Numbered from the stretch's first letter, positions 1 through 5,084 are shown. The stretch: 5,084 nucleotides of DNA from JAICLL01 sp035252155 (GCA_035252155.1 DATFDL010000650.1:1-5084); one strand, 5' to 3'. Numbers and translations: made by a program. Notes: a model not told the origin generated them from the sequence alone.

Positions 1-10
1 ACGGCTCGGC

Positions 11-139
11 CGCCGCGACGGACGCCGTGCCGGGTGACTCGTGAGCGACACCCCGCAAACCGAATCCGCACGGCGTCCGCCGCGGCGAATTACGCTGTGC
101 TTCGGATCAATGCTATTCGCGCCGCGGCGGATGCCGTGG
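11..139. repeat. Three alternating copies of a GC-rich 20-mer
   Basis: Copies sit at 11-30 (direct), 68-87 (inverted) and 120-139 (direct), consensus CGCCGCGRCGGAYGCCGTGS. Copies 1 and 2 are complementary at 19 of 20 positions around a 37-nt loop; copies 2 and 3 at 18 of 20 around a 32-nt loop. The middle copy can therefore pair with either flank but not both. The layout resembles REP/BIME-type palindromic elements. No gene or transposase accompanies it in the window. Confidence 0.7.
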
Positions 140-233
140 CACCCTTGTTAAATTATTGTTTTGTCTAAACTCCGAACTCCGCACCGCGTACTCAAACTGC
201 CGGGGCATCGCCTCGGCTCGGCCCAAGCCGCCC
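140..233. other. Non-coding spacer with an AT-rich patch
   Basis: An AT-rich island at about 145-170 stands out in GC-rich surroundings. It runs into two tandem copies of the heptamer AACTCCG (168-181), followed by units too diverged to count. No promoter elements with proper spacing were found on either strand. The region lies downstream of the VWA gene stop. Confidence 0.4.
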
Positions 234-263
234 CGAAAGATACGTACTTTCGCGGAGCGAAAG
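234..263. repeat. Overlapping hairpins just past the VWA gene stop
   Basis: CGAAAG (234-239), CTTTCG (247-252) and CGAAAG (258-263) occur in turn. The middle copy can pair with the left one (loop ATACGTA) or the right one, the latter as a 7-bp stem CTTTCGC/GCGAAAG with a 3-nt loop. It begins 7 bp beyond the TAA of the VWA gene and could protect or end its transcript. There is no U-run after it on the minus strand, so it is not a standard intrinsic terminator. A second small stem (214-218 with 226-230) lies next to it. Confidence 0.55.
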
Positions 264-269
264 ACGACA

Positions 270-3200
270 TTATTCTTTCTTGTCATCTCCGCCGATGCGT
301 TTGCGAACGTCTTTCTTCACTTTAAGCAGACGGGTGGTGTAGGTGTCGTCTTCGGTTTTTTCGGGAGTCAGGCCGCCGCGGGCGGGCGCGGCGGGCTTGG
401 CGGCGTCGGGCCGGGTAAGTTCTTCTTCGAGGGCCTGGGTGCCGGCGGGGGCTTCGGGCGAAGGCTCGAACCGCGTCGCCGCCCGTTGCTGCTCGATCCG
501 CTCGCCAATCTCCGCCTTGCGGCTGCGCAGGCGAGAGATGAACTCGGGCGCAGGGGCCTGGGCGGGACGGCCCAACACTCGGTCGCGCAAGCGCGCGGCC
601 AACGGCGGCACCCAGCCGAAGTTCACCTGCACGCGGCGAATAAAGACGTCGCCAAAAAACGTCAGCCCGGCGAGAAACAACGCATATTGCCAAACGTCTT
701 GCCGACTGGTGGCCTTGGCCAGGTCGTGCCGAAAGCTGTCGGCTTTGGCCATTTCTTTGGGGTTGTCGACGCCGGTGGGGTCTTGGATGACTACGCCCGG
801 CTCGCCGCCCTCGGGCTGCAAACGGGCCAGGCTGGTCAGCAGGGCCTCGTTCGTCTCGCGGTCGCGGAATTCCGGCGAATAGGGCACATTGACGCCCGAC
901 AGCAGCGGCTGCTTGCCAGCCCCAGGACTCAGCGCCAAGAAATAACTGCCCGCCTCGTCGGCCGGAAACGAACCGACATAGCGGCCCGGCGCCGTTTGCT
1001 CCAGTTGCAGCTCTTGCCGCTTCATGCCGGGCTTGATGACAAACCCGCCCACGTCGAGAAAATTCAAAAACTCGTCGTCCTTATCGAGCGCCGTGACAAA
1101 CACTTTTACTTGGCCGTTCTCGATGTCGGTGGAAACCGTGAACTTGCCTTCGTCGCCGGCCGGACGCATCGACCAGCGGACCATTTGGCTGAAGAGCTTG
1201 TCGTACATTTCCAAGCCGGTCCACCCTTTGGTCCAGCGGGCGCCGGCGTCGCTGGTGAATGCCACCGCTTTGCCCACGCCGTAGGTCCAACTCGCCAAAA
1301 TCGTGGCGTTGTCTTCGCCGCTCGGTTCGGGCGAAATTAGCGAGACTTCGACCAGCGGGTTTTTCTTGACCGTTGTTTGCACGAAGCCGGTGATGGGCGG
1401 CAGCGGACTGTCGATGCCGCTGACCATTTCGTGGGGAAATTGGATGTACGGCGAAAAGCCATGATCGCGCTCGTAAACCAGCGGGCGGGCCACGCGGCGG
1501 GCTTCTTTCTGAAAGATGCGCGGCAGCGCGTTGGGATTGAGCACTTCGTAATACTTGCCGCCGGTGATCCGCGCGATCCGCTTCATTTCGCTGCTCTCGG
1601 CCGGGCCGTGGCAGCCTACCGCCACCGCCGAGATGGTCACGCGCAACGATTTCAGCGAGTTTAGCATTCGGCCGGTCGCCGGCGTGGGGTCGCCGTCGCT
1701 GATCACGATCATATGTTTCACGGTGGCGTCGGTCAGGGCCGAAAACGAGCGATGGGCCATGCGGAAACCGCTATCAAAATCGGGCATGTCCATCGGCGTC
1801 ATCCGGTCGATCAGGGCCAGCATCCGCTGCCGCTGCCCTTTGATCGGGATCATGCCGCCCCACAGCCAGCGCGCCTCGCCCGGCAACAGGCCGCAGTAGT
1901 CTTCGTTGCCCAAGGCCTTGATCGCCTCTTTGGCGATCACCTTTTGCCAATGGTTGCCGTCGGCCATCTCCGAGGCGTGCATCACCAAGGCCAACGCACC
2001 CTTGGGCACCACTTTGGCGCTTTTGATCTGAAAATCGACGGGCATCGCTTCTTCGATCGCCGTGTTGTTCCAACCGCCGGCGCCAAAACTGTTCGGCCCG
2101 CCCAGCATAATCAGCCCGGTGCCCATGCTCTGGGTGCTTTGGGCCAGCATGGCGATCTGCTCATCGCTAAAAGCTTCGCGCGGCACGTTGGCCAGTATCA
2201 CCGTGTCGAACTGCTGCAGCTCGGCCAGCCCGCTGAAGAGCTGCGTGCTCGAGCGAATGCTGACCTCGATGTTTTCCTTACGCAGCCGATCGACCAGAAA
2301 CTCATGCTCGCCGCGGTTTTCCGAATCTTCGATAAGCATGACCTGGCCGCTGCCCCGCACGTGGGTGAACGTGCTGGCCCGGTTGTTCTCGATCATGGCG
2401 TCGTCGGCCGGGTCGTCGGGCACGAAGCGGGCCTCATAGGTGTAGAAGGCTGGCTGGTCGAGCTCCTGGCGAACTTTGTAGACATGCTTGCCCGGCGGCA
2501 GTTCGATCGACTCTTCGCTGATCACGCGCGGCTGGTCGTCGGTGCGCTGGCTGACGATCAGCTTGCCGCGGACCACGCCCGACTCGCCGTCGCGCGGCTG
2601 CGTAGTGTTGTTCACGACGACCCGCAGGTCGAAGGGTTGGCCTTTGCGCACGTCGGGCGGAATGGCCACCTTTTCGATGAGCACTTCGCTGCGGGCGCTA
2701 AAAAACACCGGCTGCACGTCGATGCCCACGCCCGCCCCCGCGGCGTGCCGGGCCTGGTCCAAGGCATCGCCCATGTTTTGATTGCCGTCGCTGACAATCA
2801 CGATGCGCTTCGACGAGTCTTCAGGGAACGAGGCCTGCGCGAGCTTGAGCGCGCCGGCCAGGTTGCTTGATTCCGGGTCGAGTGGCGTCTCGACGTCTTG
2901 CAGTTGAAAGCTATCGTCAAACGGCGGCACTTCGATTACCGCCTCGCGGCCGAAGGCCACCACTCCCACGCGGTCGTCGTTCTTGCGGTGCAGCCGGATC
3001 GACTCGTTGATGAAGTCGATCATCGCCTTGCGCCGTTCGGGCGGAATGCTGAGCGACTCGTCGAGCACGTAAATGACGGTCAACTTTTCATTGGTGCGGA
3101 CCCATTGAATCTCGGCCAGGCCAAGAATGATCAGCACCAGCACCAGCGTGCGGATGCCGATGGCCACCAACCGCCGCACGCGGCCCAGCCCGGCCAGGCT

Positions 3201-3287
3201 GCGGTAGCTGAACCACCACAGCAGTGGCACTAGCGCCAGAAGCGCCAAATACCAGGGGCTGTCGAAATCGAGGCGGTAGGGAAGCAC
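270..3287 (-). CDS. Membrane-anchored VWA / GATase-like / degenerate VWA protein
   Basis: A 1005-residue protein of the planctomycetal VWA plus 'putative glutamine amidotransferase' family (VWA_2 and GATase1_like type). Membrane segments lie at about residues 10-27 and 42-59. VWA1 (70-200) has an intact metal site: D76-x-S78-x-S80, S140/S141 where Thr is usual, and D167 in SDG. A beta-rich linker (205-312) precedes the GATase-like domain (313-420) with LGGPNSFGAGGW near 395-406. VWA2 (430-600) has HASEM (437-441) in place of DxSxS but keeps ISDGD at 529-533. The conserved RWTKGW (684-689) and VRW (703-705) region follows. A third membrane segment (865-881) precedes an Ala/Pro- and charge-rich tail. 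Arg residues between segments 1 and 2 and after segment 3 put residues 60-864 in the periplasm by the positive-inside rule. The start is GTG at 3287: an in-frame stop lies 24 bp upstream, and later starts would cut into the membrane segments. The stop is TAA. The only cysteines are C465 and C559, so the GATase-like domain has no nucleophile and is probably non-enzymatic. I infer a binding or scaffold role; the substrate is unknown. Confidence 0.95.
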   Translation of the reverse strand: MLPYRLDFDSPWYLALLALVPLLWWFSYRSLAGLGRVRRLVAIGIRTLVLVLIILGLAEIQWVRTNEKLTVIYVLDESLSIPPERRKAMIDFINESIRLHRKNDDRVGVVAFGREAVIEVPPFDDSFQLQDVETPLDPESSNLAGALKLAQASFPEDSSKRIVIVSDGNQNMGDALDQARHAAGAGVGIDVQPVFFSARSEVLIEKVAIPPDVRKGQPFDLRVVVNNTTQPRDGESGVVRGKLIVSQRTDDQPRVISEESIELPPGKHVYKVRQELDQPAFYTYEARFVPDDPADDAMIENNRASTFTHVRGSGQVMLIEDSENRGEHEFLVDRLRKENIEVSIRSSTQLFSGLAELQQFDTVILANVPREAFSDEQIAMLAQSTQSMGTGLIMLGGPNSFGAGGWNNTAIEEAMPVDFQIKSAKVVPKGALALVMHASEMADGNHWQKVIAKEAIKALGNEDYCGLLPGEARWLWGGMIPIKGQRQRMLALIDRMTPMDMPDFDSGFRMAHRSFSALTDATVKHMIVISDGDPTPATGRMLNSLKSLRVTISAVAVGCHGPAESSEMKRIARITGGKYYEVLNPNALPRIFQKEARRVARPLVYERDHGFSPYIQFPHEMVSGIDSPLPPITGFVQTTVKKNPLVEVSLISPEPSGEDNATILASWTYGVGKAVAFTSDAGARWTKGWTGLEMYDKLFSQMVRWSMRPAGDEGKFTVSTDIENGQVKVFVTALDKDDEFLNFLDVGGFVIKPGMKRQELQLEQTAPGRYVGSFPADEAGSYFLALSPGAGKQPLLSGVNVPYSPEFRDRETNEALLTSLARLQPEGGEPGVVIQDPTGVDNPKEMAKADSFRHDLAKATSRQDVWQYALFLAGLTFFGDVFIRRVQVNFGWVPPLAARLRDRVLGRPAQAPAPEFISRLRSRKAEIGERIEQQRAATRFEPSPEAPAGTQALEEELTRPDAAKPAAPARGGLTPEKTEDDTYTTRLLKVKKDVRKRIGGDDKKE

Positions 3288-3297
3288 GGGGCGAGGC

Positions 3298-3332
3298 GAT
3301 TTTGGATTTTAGATTTTGGATTTTCGATTTGC
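3298..3332 (+). repeat. Heptamer array A, GATTTTN x 4 plus one degenerate unit
   Basis: Four consecutive 7-bp units, each GATTTT followed by G, A, G and C, plus a fifth imperfect unit (GATTTGC). The array fills half of the 75-bp gap between the two genes and ends 11 bp before the GTG start of the VWA gene. On the mRNA it reads as an A-rich, unstructured leader with unit AAAATCN. Confidence 0.9.
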
Positions 3333-3348
3333 CGCGGGTCTGGAGGAT

Positions 3349-3361
3349 GGCCTTCCAGGCC
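3349..3361. repeat. Small hairpin after the NHL gene stop
   Basis: A perfect 5-bp stem, GGCCT with AGGCC, has a 3-nt loop and lies one base beyond the TGA of the NHL gene. On the transcript strand it is followed by GC-rich sequence and then A-rich heptamers, with no U-run, so termination here is unlikely. It may mark the 3' end of the first coding region or be another intergenic repeat. Confidence 0.4.
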
Positions 3362-3362
3362 G

Positions 3363-4325
3363 TCACATCATGATTCTTTGCACGCGATGATTTTGTGAAT
3401 CGAGCACGTGAATTCTGCCTTGATGATCGCGGACCAGCGCCCACGGGTGATCGAGCTCGCCGGGGGCGCGGCCACGGCGGCCCCAGCAGCCCAACGACTC
3501 GCCCGAACGCGTGAACTTCTGAACGCGGCAGTTGCCCCATTCCGAAACATAGAGATGTCCCGCGTCGTCGAAGACCAGATCATAAGGATAATACAGTTCG
3601 CCCGGCTGGCTACCCTCACTTCCCCAAATGTCGAGCACGCGGCCCTCGATGTCAAATACCTGAATGCGGTGATTGCAGGCATCGGCCACCCAGAGTTGGT
3701 CTTCTTCGTCGATGGCGATGTTTTGCGGACGCATGAATTGGCCGGGTTCGCCGCCATGCCCGCCCCATTGCAGCAAGAACTCGCCCCGCGGCGAAAACTT
3801 CTGAATGCGATCGTATTCGCCATATTCCGCCACGTAAAGATTGCCCTGTGAGTCTTCGACGGCGTCGGTGACCAAGCCGAACTCGCCCGGCCCCTGGCCC
3901 TGCACGCCGCCGAACGTCTCCAGCAGCTCGCCCAGGGGAGAATATGCGAGCACGCGGTTGTAGTGCGTATCGGCCACCAGCAGCCGGCCTCTGCGATCGA
4001 ACGACAGCCCGGTGGGACGGCCATTCACGTGCGCGGGAGTCTGCCAGACGCGCAGAAAGTTGCCGTCGCGGTCGAACACCTGAATTCGGGCAGTCATGTC
4101 GACAATGTAAAGATGGTCGTCCTGGTCGATGGTCATGGCCCGCGGCTTTTGAAACCGTCCGTCCGAAATTCCCTTCCGGCCCCACACCTTTTCGAGCCGA
4201 CCGACCGATTCACCCGAGTCGGTGCAGCCGGCGAACATCAGCATCGCAAGAACGCCAACGGCGGCGCATCGCCCAGCCTGCAGAAGGAAGGCAAAAAAAT
4301 GGAGGGCAAAAAGATCGGACTTCAT
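3363..4325 (-). CDS. NHL-repeat lipoprotein, six-bladed beta-propeller
   Basis: A 320-residue protein from ATG at 4325. A hydrophobic signal region ends in LMFAGC with Cys34, a plausible lipobox although Phe at -3 is less usual than Leu. Six NHL repeats follow, at about residues 57-94, 100-139, 147-188, 195-235, 242-282 and 289-320. Each has the pattern P-x-x-[LIV]-x-x-D-x-x-G-x-[LI]-[YW]-V-[AS]-[DE] followed by R-[IV]-Q-x-[FY]. Six repeats, plus the strand RLEKVWG just after the lipobox that could close the ring, predict a complete six-bladed propeller. NHL propellers usually bind protein, RNA or small ligands, and no catalytic motif is visible. ATG 4325 is preferred because GGAGGG lies 7 nt upstream. 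Longer versions start at ATG 4340, ATG 4343 or TTG 4367 and add 5 to 14 residues lacking a better ribosome site. The stop is TGA. It is first of an apparent two-gene unit with the VWA protein 75 bp downstream. Function is not recognised; a periplasmic sensor or partner of the VWA protein is an inference. Confidence 0.9.
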   Translation of the reverse strand: MKSDLFALHFFAFLLQAGRCAAVGVLAMLMFAGCTDSGESVGRLEKVWGRKGISDGRFQKPRAMTIDQDDHLYIVDMTARIQVFDRDGNFLRVWQTPAHVNGRPTGLSFDRRGRLLVADTHYNRVLAYSPLGELLETFGGVQGQGPGEFGLVTDAVEDSQGNLYVAEYGEYDRIQKFSPRGEFLLQWGGHGGEPGQFMRPQNIAIDEEDQLWVADACNHRIQVFDIEGRVLDIWGSEGSQPGELYYPYDLVFDDAGHLYVSEWGNCRVQKFTRSGESLGCWGRRGRAPGELDHPWALVRDHQGRIHVLDSQNHRVQRIMM

Positions 4326-4353
4326 TTTTCTGCCCTCCATCATTTTGCCTGCC
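4286..4353 (-). promoter_or_regulatory. Palindrome across the NHL gene start that hides its ribosome site
   Basis: The arms 4289-4308 and 4331-4350 are complementary at 18 of 20 positions. Pairing continues inward with two further mismatches to about 4315/4324, leaving an 8-nt loop at 4316-4323. In the minus-strand transcript the GGAGGG ribosome site (4333-4338) pairs exactly with CCCUCC (4301-4306) in the Ala-Leu-His codons of the signal peptide, and the AUG lies in the upper stem. This could hold translation down until a ribosome, protein or temperature opens it. It could also simply be a palindromic intergenic repeat that has come to include the gene start. The pairing is seen in sequence; regulation is inferred. 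Confidence 0.6.
4333..4338 (-). promoter_or_regulatory. Strong Shine-Dalgarno sequence of the NHL lipoprotein gene
   Basis: GGAGGG on the minus strand ends 7 nt before ATG 4325, which is near-ideal spacing. It decides the start between ATG 4325 and the alternatives at 4340, 4343 and 4367. The site lies within one arm of the palindrome at 4286-4353 and would be paired if that hairpin forms. Confidence 0.7.
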
Positions 4354-4402
4354 CCTTGGCATGGCAATCGGTCGTGACGAAAGATCGAAGAGGCCGCTCA
4401 CT

Positions 4403-4424
4403 CCGCCAGTATCTCGCCTGGCGG
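4403..4424. repeat. Hairpin CCGCCAG / CTGGCGG upstream of the NHL gene
   Basis: A perfect 7-bp inverted repeat with an 8-nt loop (4410-4417) lies about 80 bp before the NHL start codon, in its probable leader or promoter region. It could be a protein site, an RNA hairpin or a dispersed repeat. No U-run follows on either strand. Confidence 0.45.
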
Positions 4425-4553
4425 CTTCGGGTGCAATTTGCTTGCGGAAAACAAGCCCCTCTGCGTCGTTGTCGTGTTCGCAACTGCCGGGCAATGGCGA
4501 GGTTGCGACATTCTTGCCAAACATCAGTGTTGGCTTATGCAAGCGCATCGAGC

Positions 4554-4588
4554 AGGGGTCAGGATTCAGGATTCGGGATTCAGAGGTC
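4554..4588 (-). repeat. Heptamer array B, GAATCCT-type x 5
   Basis: Five head-to-tail 7-bp units. On the plus strand there are two AGGATTC, one GGGATTC, one AGAGGTC and one AGGGGTC; on the minus strand these read as GAATCCY and GACCYCT. It lies in the non-coding region upstream of the NHL gene, in the opposite orientation to the other arrays when they are aligned on the shared GA-YYYY-N form. Confidence 0.85.
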
Positions 4589-4638
4589 AGGGCGTCGCTG
4601 CGGATTTCCGGCTTGCGCACGGGCCGCGATAATTCGCC

Positions 4639-4708
4639 GGTTTTTACTTTTGCATTTTGCATTTTTACTTTCCTCACCCTGACCTCCAGCCTCTGATTCC
4701 CCGCCTCT
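4639..4708 (+). repeat. Heptamer array C/D, ten units shifting from T-rich to C-rich
   Basis: Ten units in continuous 7-bp phase. The left part is T-rich (units such as CATTTTG and ACTTTTG); the right part is C-rich (GACCTCC, GATTCCC, CGCCTCT). Nine of the ten units have pyrimidines at positions 3-6. Phase is kept across the change in composition, so this is one array, not two. A reading frame through it on the minus strand exists only because 7-bp repeats rarely make stops here. Confidence 0.75.
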
Positions 4709-4770
4709 GTTTAGTTCCTCTCCCCGCAATATCCCACAAGTCTGGCTTGATCGTCTTCACGCGGATTCGG

Positions 4771-4809
4771 GCACTTGTGATGGCGGCCAAATCGCCGTAA
4801 GTGCTTTTT
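4771..4809 (+). terminator. Candidate intrinsic terminator, plus strand
   Basis: GCACTT (4771-4776) pairs with AAGTGC (4799-4804). Inside it, GGCG (4782-4785) pairs with CGCC (4793-4796) around a 7-nt loop, and TTTTT follows at once (4805-4809). The two stems are separated by a 5/2-nt internal loop, which weakens it. No plus-strand gene ends just before it, so if real it would end a short or untranslated RNA. Its left arm can also pair with CACAAGT at 4735-4741. Confidence 0.4.
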
Positions 4810-4832
4810 CAGCGCATCGCGGCGCACGGCTT

Positions 4833-4846
4833 GTGCAAATTTGCAC
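4833..4846. promoter_or_regulatory. Perfect 14-bp palindrome GTGCAAATTTGCAC
   Basis: An uninterrupted two-fold symmetric site without spacer, AT-rich in the centre, in GC-rich non-coding DNA about 510 bp upstream of the NHL gene. The shape suits a dimeric DNA-binding protein. There is no clear -35/-10 pair next to it, so the operator role is only a suggestion. Confidence 0.35.
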
Positions 4847-4986
4847 TGACCGTGAAAACTCGAGAGATTTGCTCACCCCCCGCCACCGTAGAGGGGCGTT
4901 TTTCAAGCGCGCGGTTTTTCGACTTACGACGATTCGGGCAACTGGATGTTTCGACGCGAACCAGCCAAACCCACGACCACGTCGCG

Positions 4987-5056
4987 CCCTGGCCCCCTCG
5001 CGCCCTCGCCCTCTCGCTGTTCCTCCCTGACCCCCGACCCCTGCCTCCCGACCCCA
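4987..5056 (+). repeat. C-rich tract ending in heptamer array E (GACCCCY)
   Basis: From 4987 to about 5017 there are loose CCCTCGC-like repeats with 7-9 bp spacing. From 5029 to 5056 there are four exact-phase 7-bp units: GACCCCC, GACCCCT, GCCTCCC and GACCCCA. The minus strand carries five G-runs of at least three with loops of 2, 5, 2 and 3 nt between 5025 and 5055, meeting the usual G-quadruplex pattern. Confidence 0.7.
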
Positions 5057-5084
5057 GTTTCTTCCCGCATCATCCCACGAACCT

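Larger units (their letters stand above)
4354..5084. other. 731-bp non-coding, repeat-rich region
   Basis: No convincing gene is visible on either strand. Open frames here run through heptamer arrays or lack a family-like sequence and a ribosome site. Besides the arrays, hairpins and palindrome listed separately, there is a bulged stem at 4516-4534 (GCCAA with TTGGC, extended by CA/TG). The stretch 4904-4986 shows no structure I can support. The NHL gene's promoter must lie in or near this region, but I could not pick a credible -35/-10 pair. Confidence 0.6.

Noticed and set aside
3..44. C-terminus of a plus-strand gene entering from the left (frame ending ...AVPGDS, TGA at 42-44)
   Set aside because: Only 13 codons are visible and most overlap the first copy of the 20-mer repeat, so it cannot be told from non-coding sequence.
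145..173. Promoter in the AT-rich patch (TTGTTA or, on the minus strand, TAGACA as -35)
   Set aside because: No -10 element occurs at acceptable spacing on either strand.
156..1340. 394-residue open frame on the plus strand
   Set aside because: It lies antisense to the VWA gene, its translation is Arg/Gly/His-rich low complexity with no recognisable domain, and GC-rich codon bias on the other strand explains its length.
1713..2870. 385-residue open frame on the plus strand
   Set aside because: Also antisense to conserved VWA and GATase-like domains. It shows His/Ala/Gly-rich shadow composition and no family-like motifs.
4326..4367. Longer NHL protein starting at TTG 4367
   Set aside because: The extra 14 residues come from the palindrome and precede the signal peptide. 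GGAGGG with 7-nt spacing favours ATG 4325.
4554..4588. CRISPR-like repeat
   Set aside because: Units are 7 bp with no spacers, and there are no cas genes.
4210..4677. 155-residue minus-strand frame overlapping the NHL gene start
   Set aside because: Its N-terminus is a translation of heptamer array C, its middle crosses array B and its end lies out of frame within the NHL signal peptide.
3944..4696. Two long plus-strand frames over the NHL gene's 5' half and upstream region
   Set aside because: They are antisense to clear NHL repeats and then run through palindromes and heptamers. There is no consistent domain.
4881..4903. Second plus-strand terminator, CGCC/GGCG stem with TTTTT
   Set aside because: The stem is only 4 bp with a 10-nt loop, so it is too weak to call.

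Overview
The window looks like a GC-rich genome fragment from the Planctomycetota, probably near the Pirellulales. I base this on the domain order of the large protein (VWA, then a glutamine-amidotransferase-like domain, then a second VWA that has lost its metal site), a non-ATG start without a Shine-Dalgarno sequence, and intergenic DNA full of hairpins and 7-bp tandem repeats. This placement comes from memory of the families, not from a search.

Only two protein genes are well supported, both on the minus strand and read from right to left. The first is an NHL-repeat lipoprotein (4325 to 3363), which should fold as a six-bladed beta-propeller anchored by a lipid on the outer side of a membrane. 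About 75 bp downstream is a 1005-residue membrane protein (3287 to 270). Positive charges around its three membrane segments place its VWA and GATase-like domains in the periplasm and a 120-residue tail in the cytoplasm. The two genes are probably one transcription unit whose products face the same compartment; the shared function is unknown.

The rest is non-coding and unusually structured. The left edge (1-269) has three copies of a GC-rich 20-mer in alternating orientation, an AT-rich patch, and overlapping CGAAAG/CTTTCG hairpins just beyond the large gene's stop. The 75-bp gap between the genes has a heptamer array and a small hairpin. The start of the lipoprotein gene lies inside a long imperfect palindrome in which its strong Shine-Dalgarno sequence pairs with its own signal-peptide codons. 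The right 730 bp has no convincing gene. It holds three more heptamer arrays, a three-segment element resembling a terminator and antiterminator, a perfect 14-bp palindrome, and a C-rich tract with G-quadruplex potential on the minus strand.

No mobile-element gene, RNA gene of a known class or CRISPR array was seen. The most distinctive observation is that four separate 7-bp arrays, although different in sequence, fit one degenerate unit of the form GA-YYYY-N.
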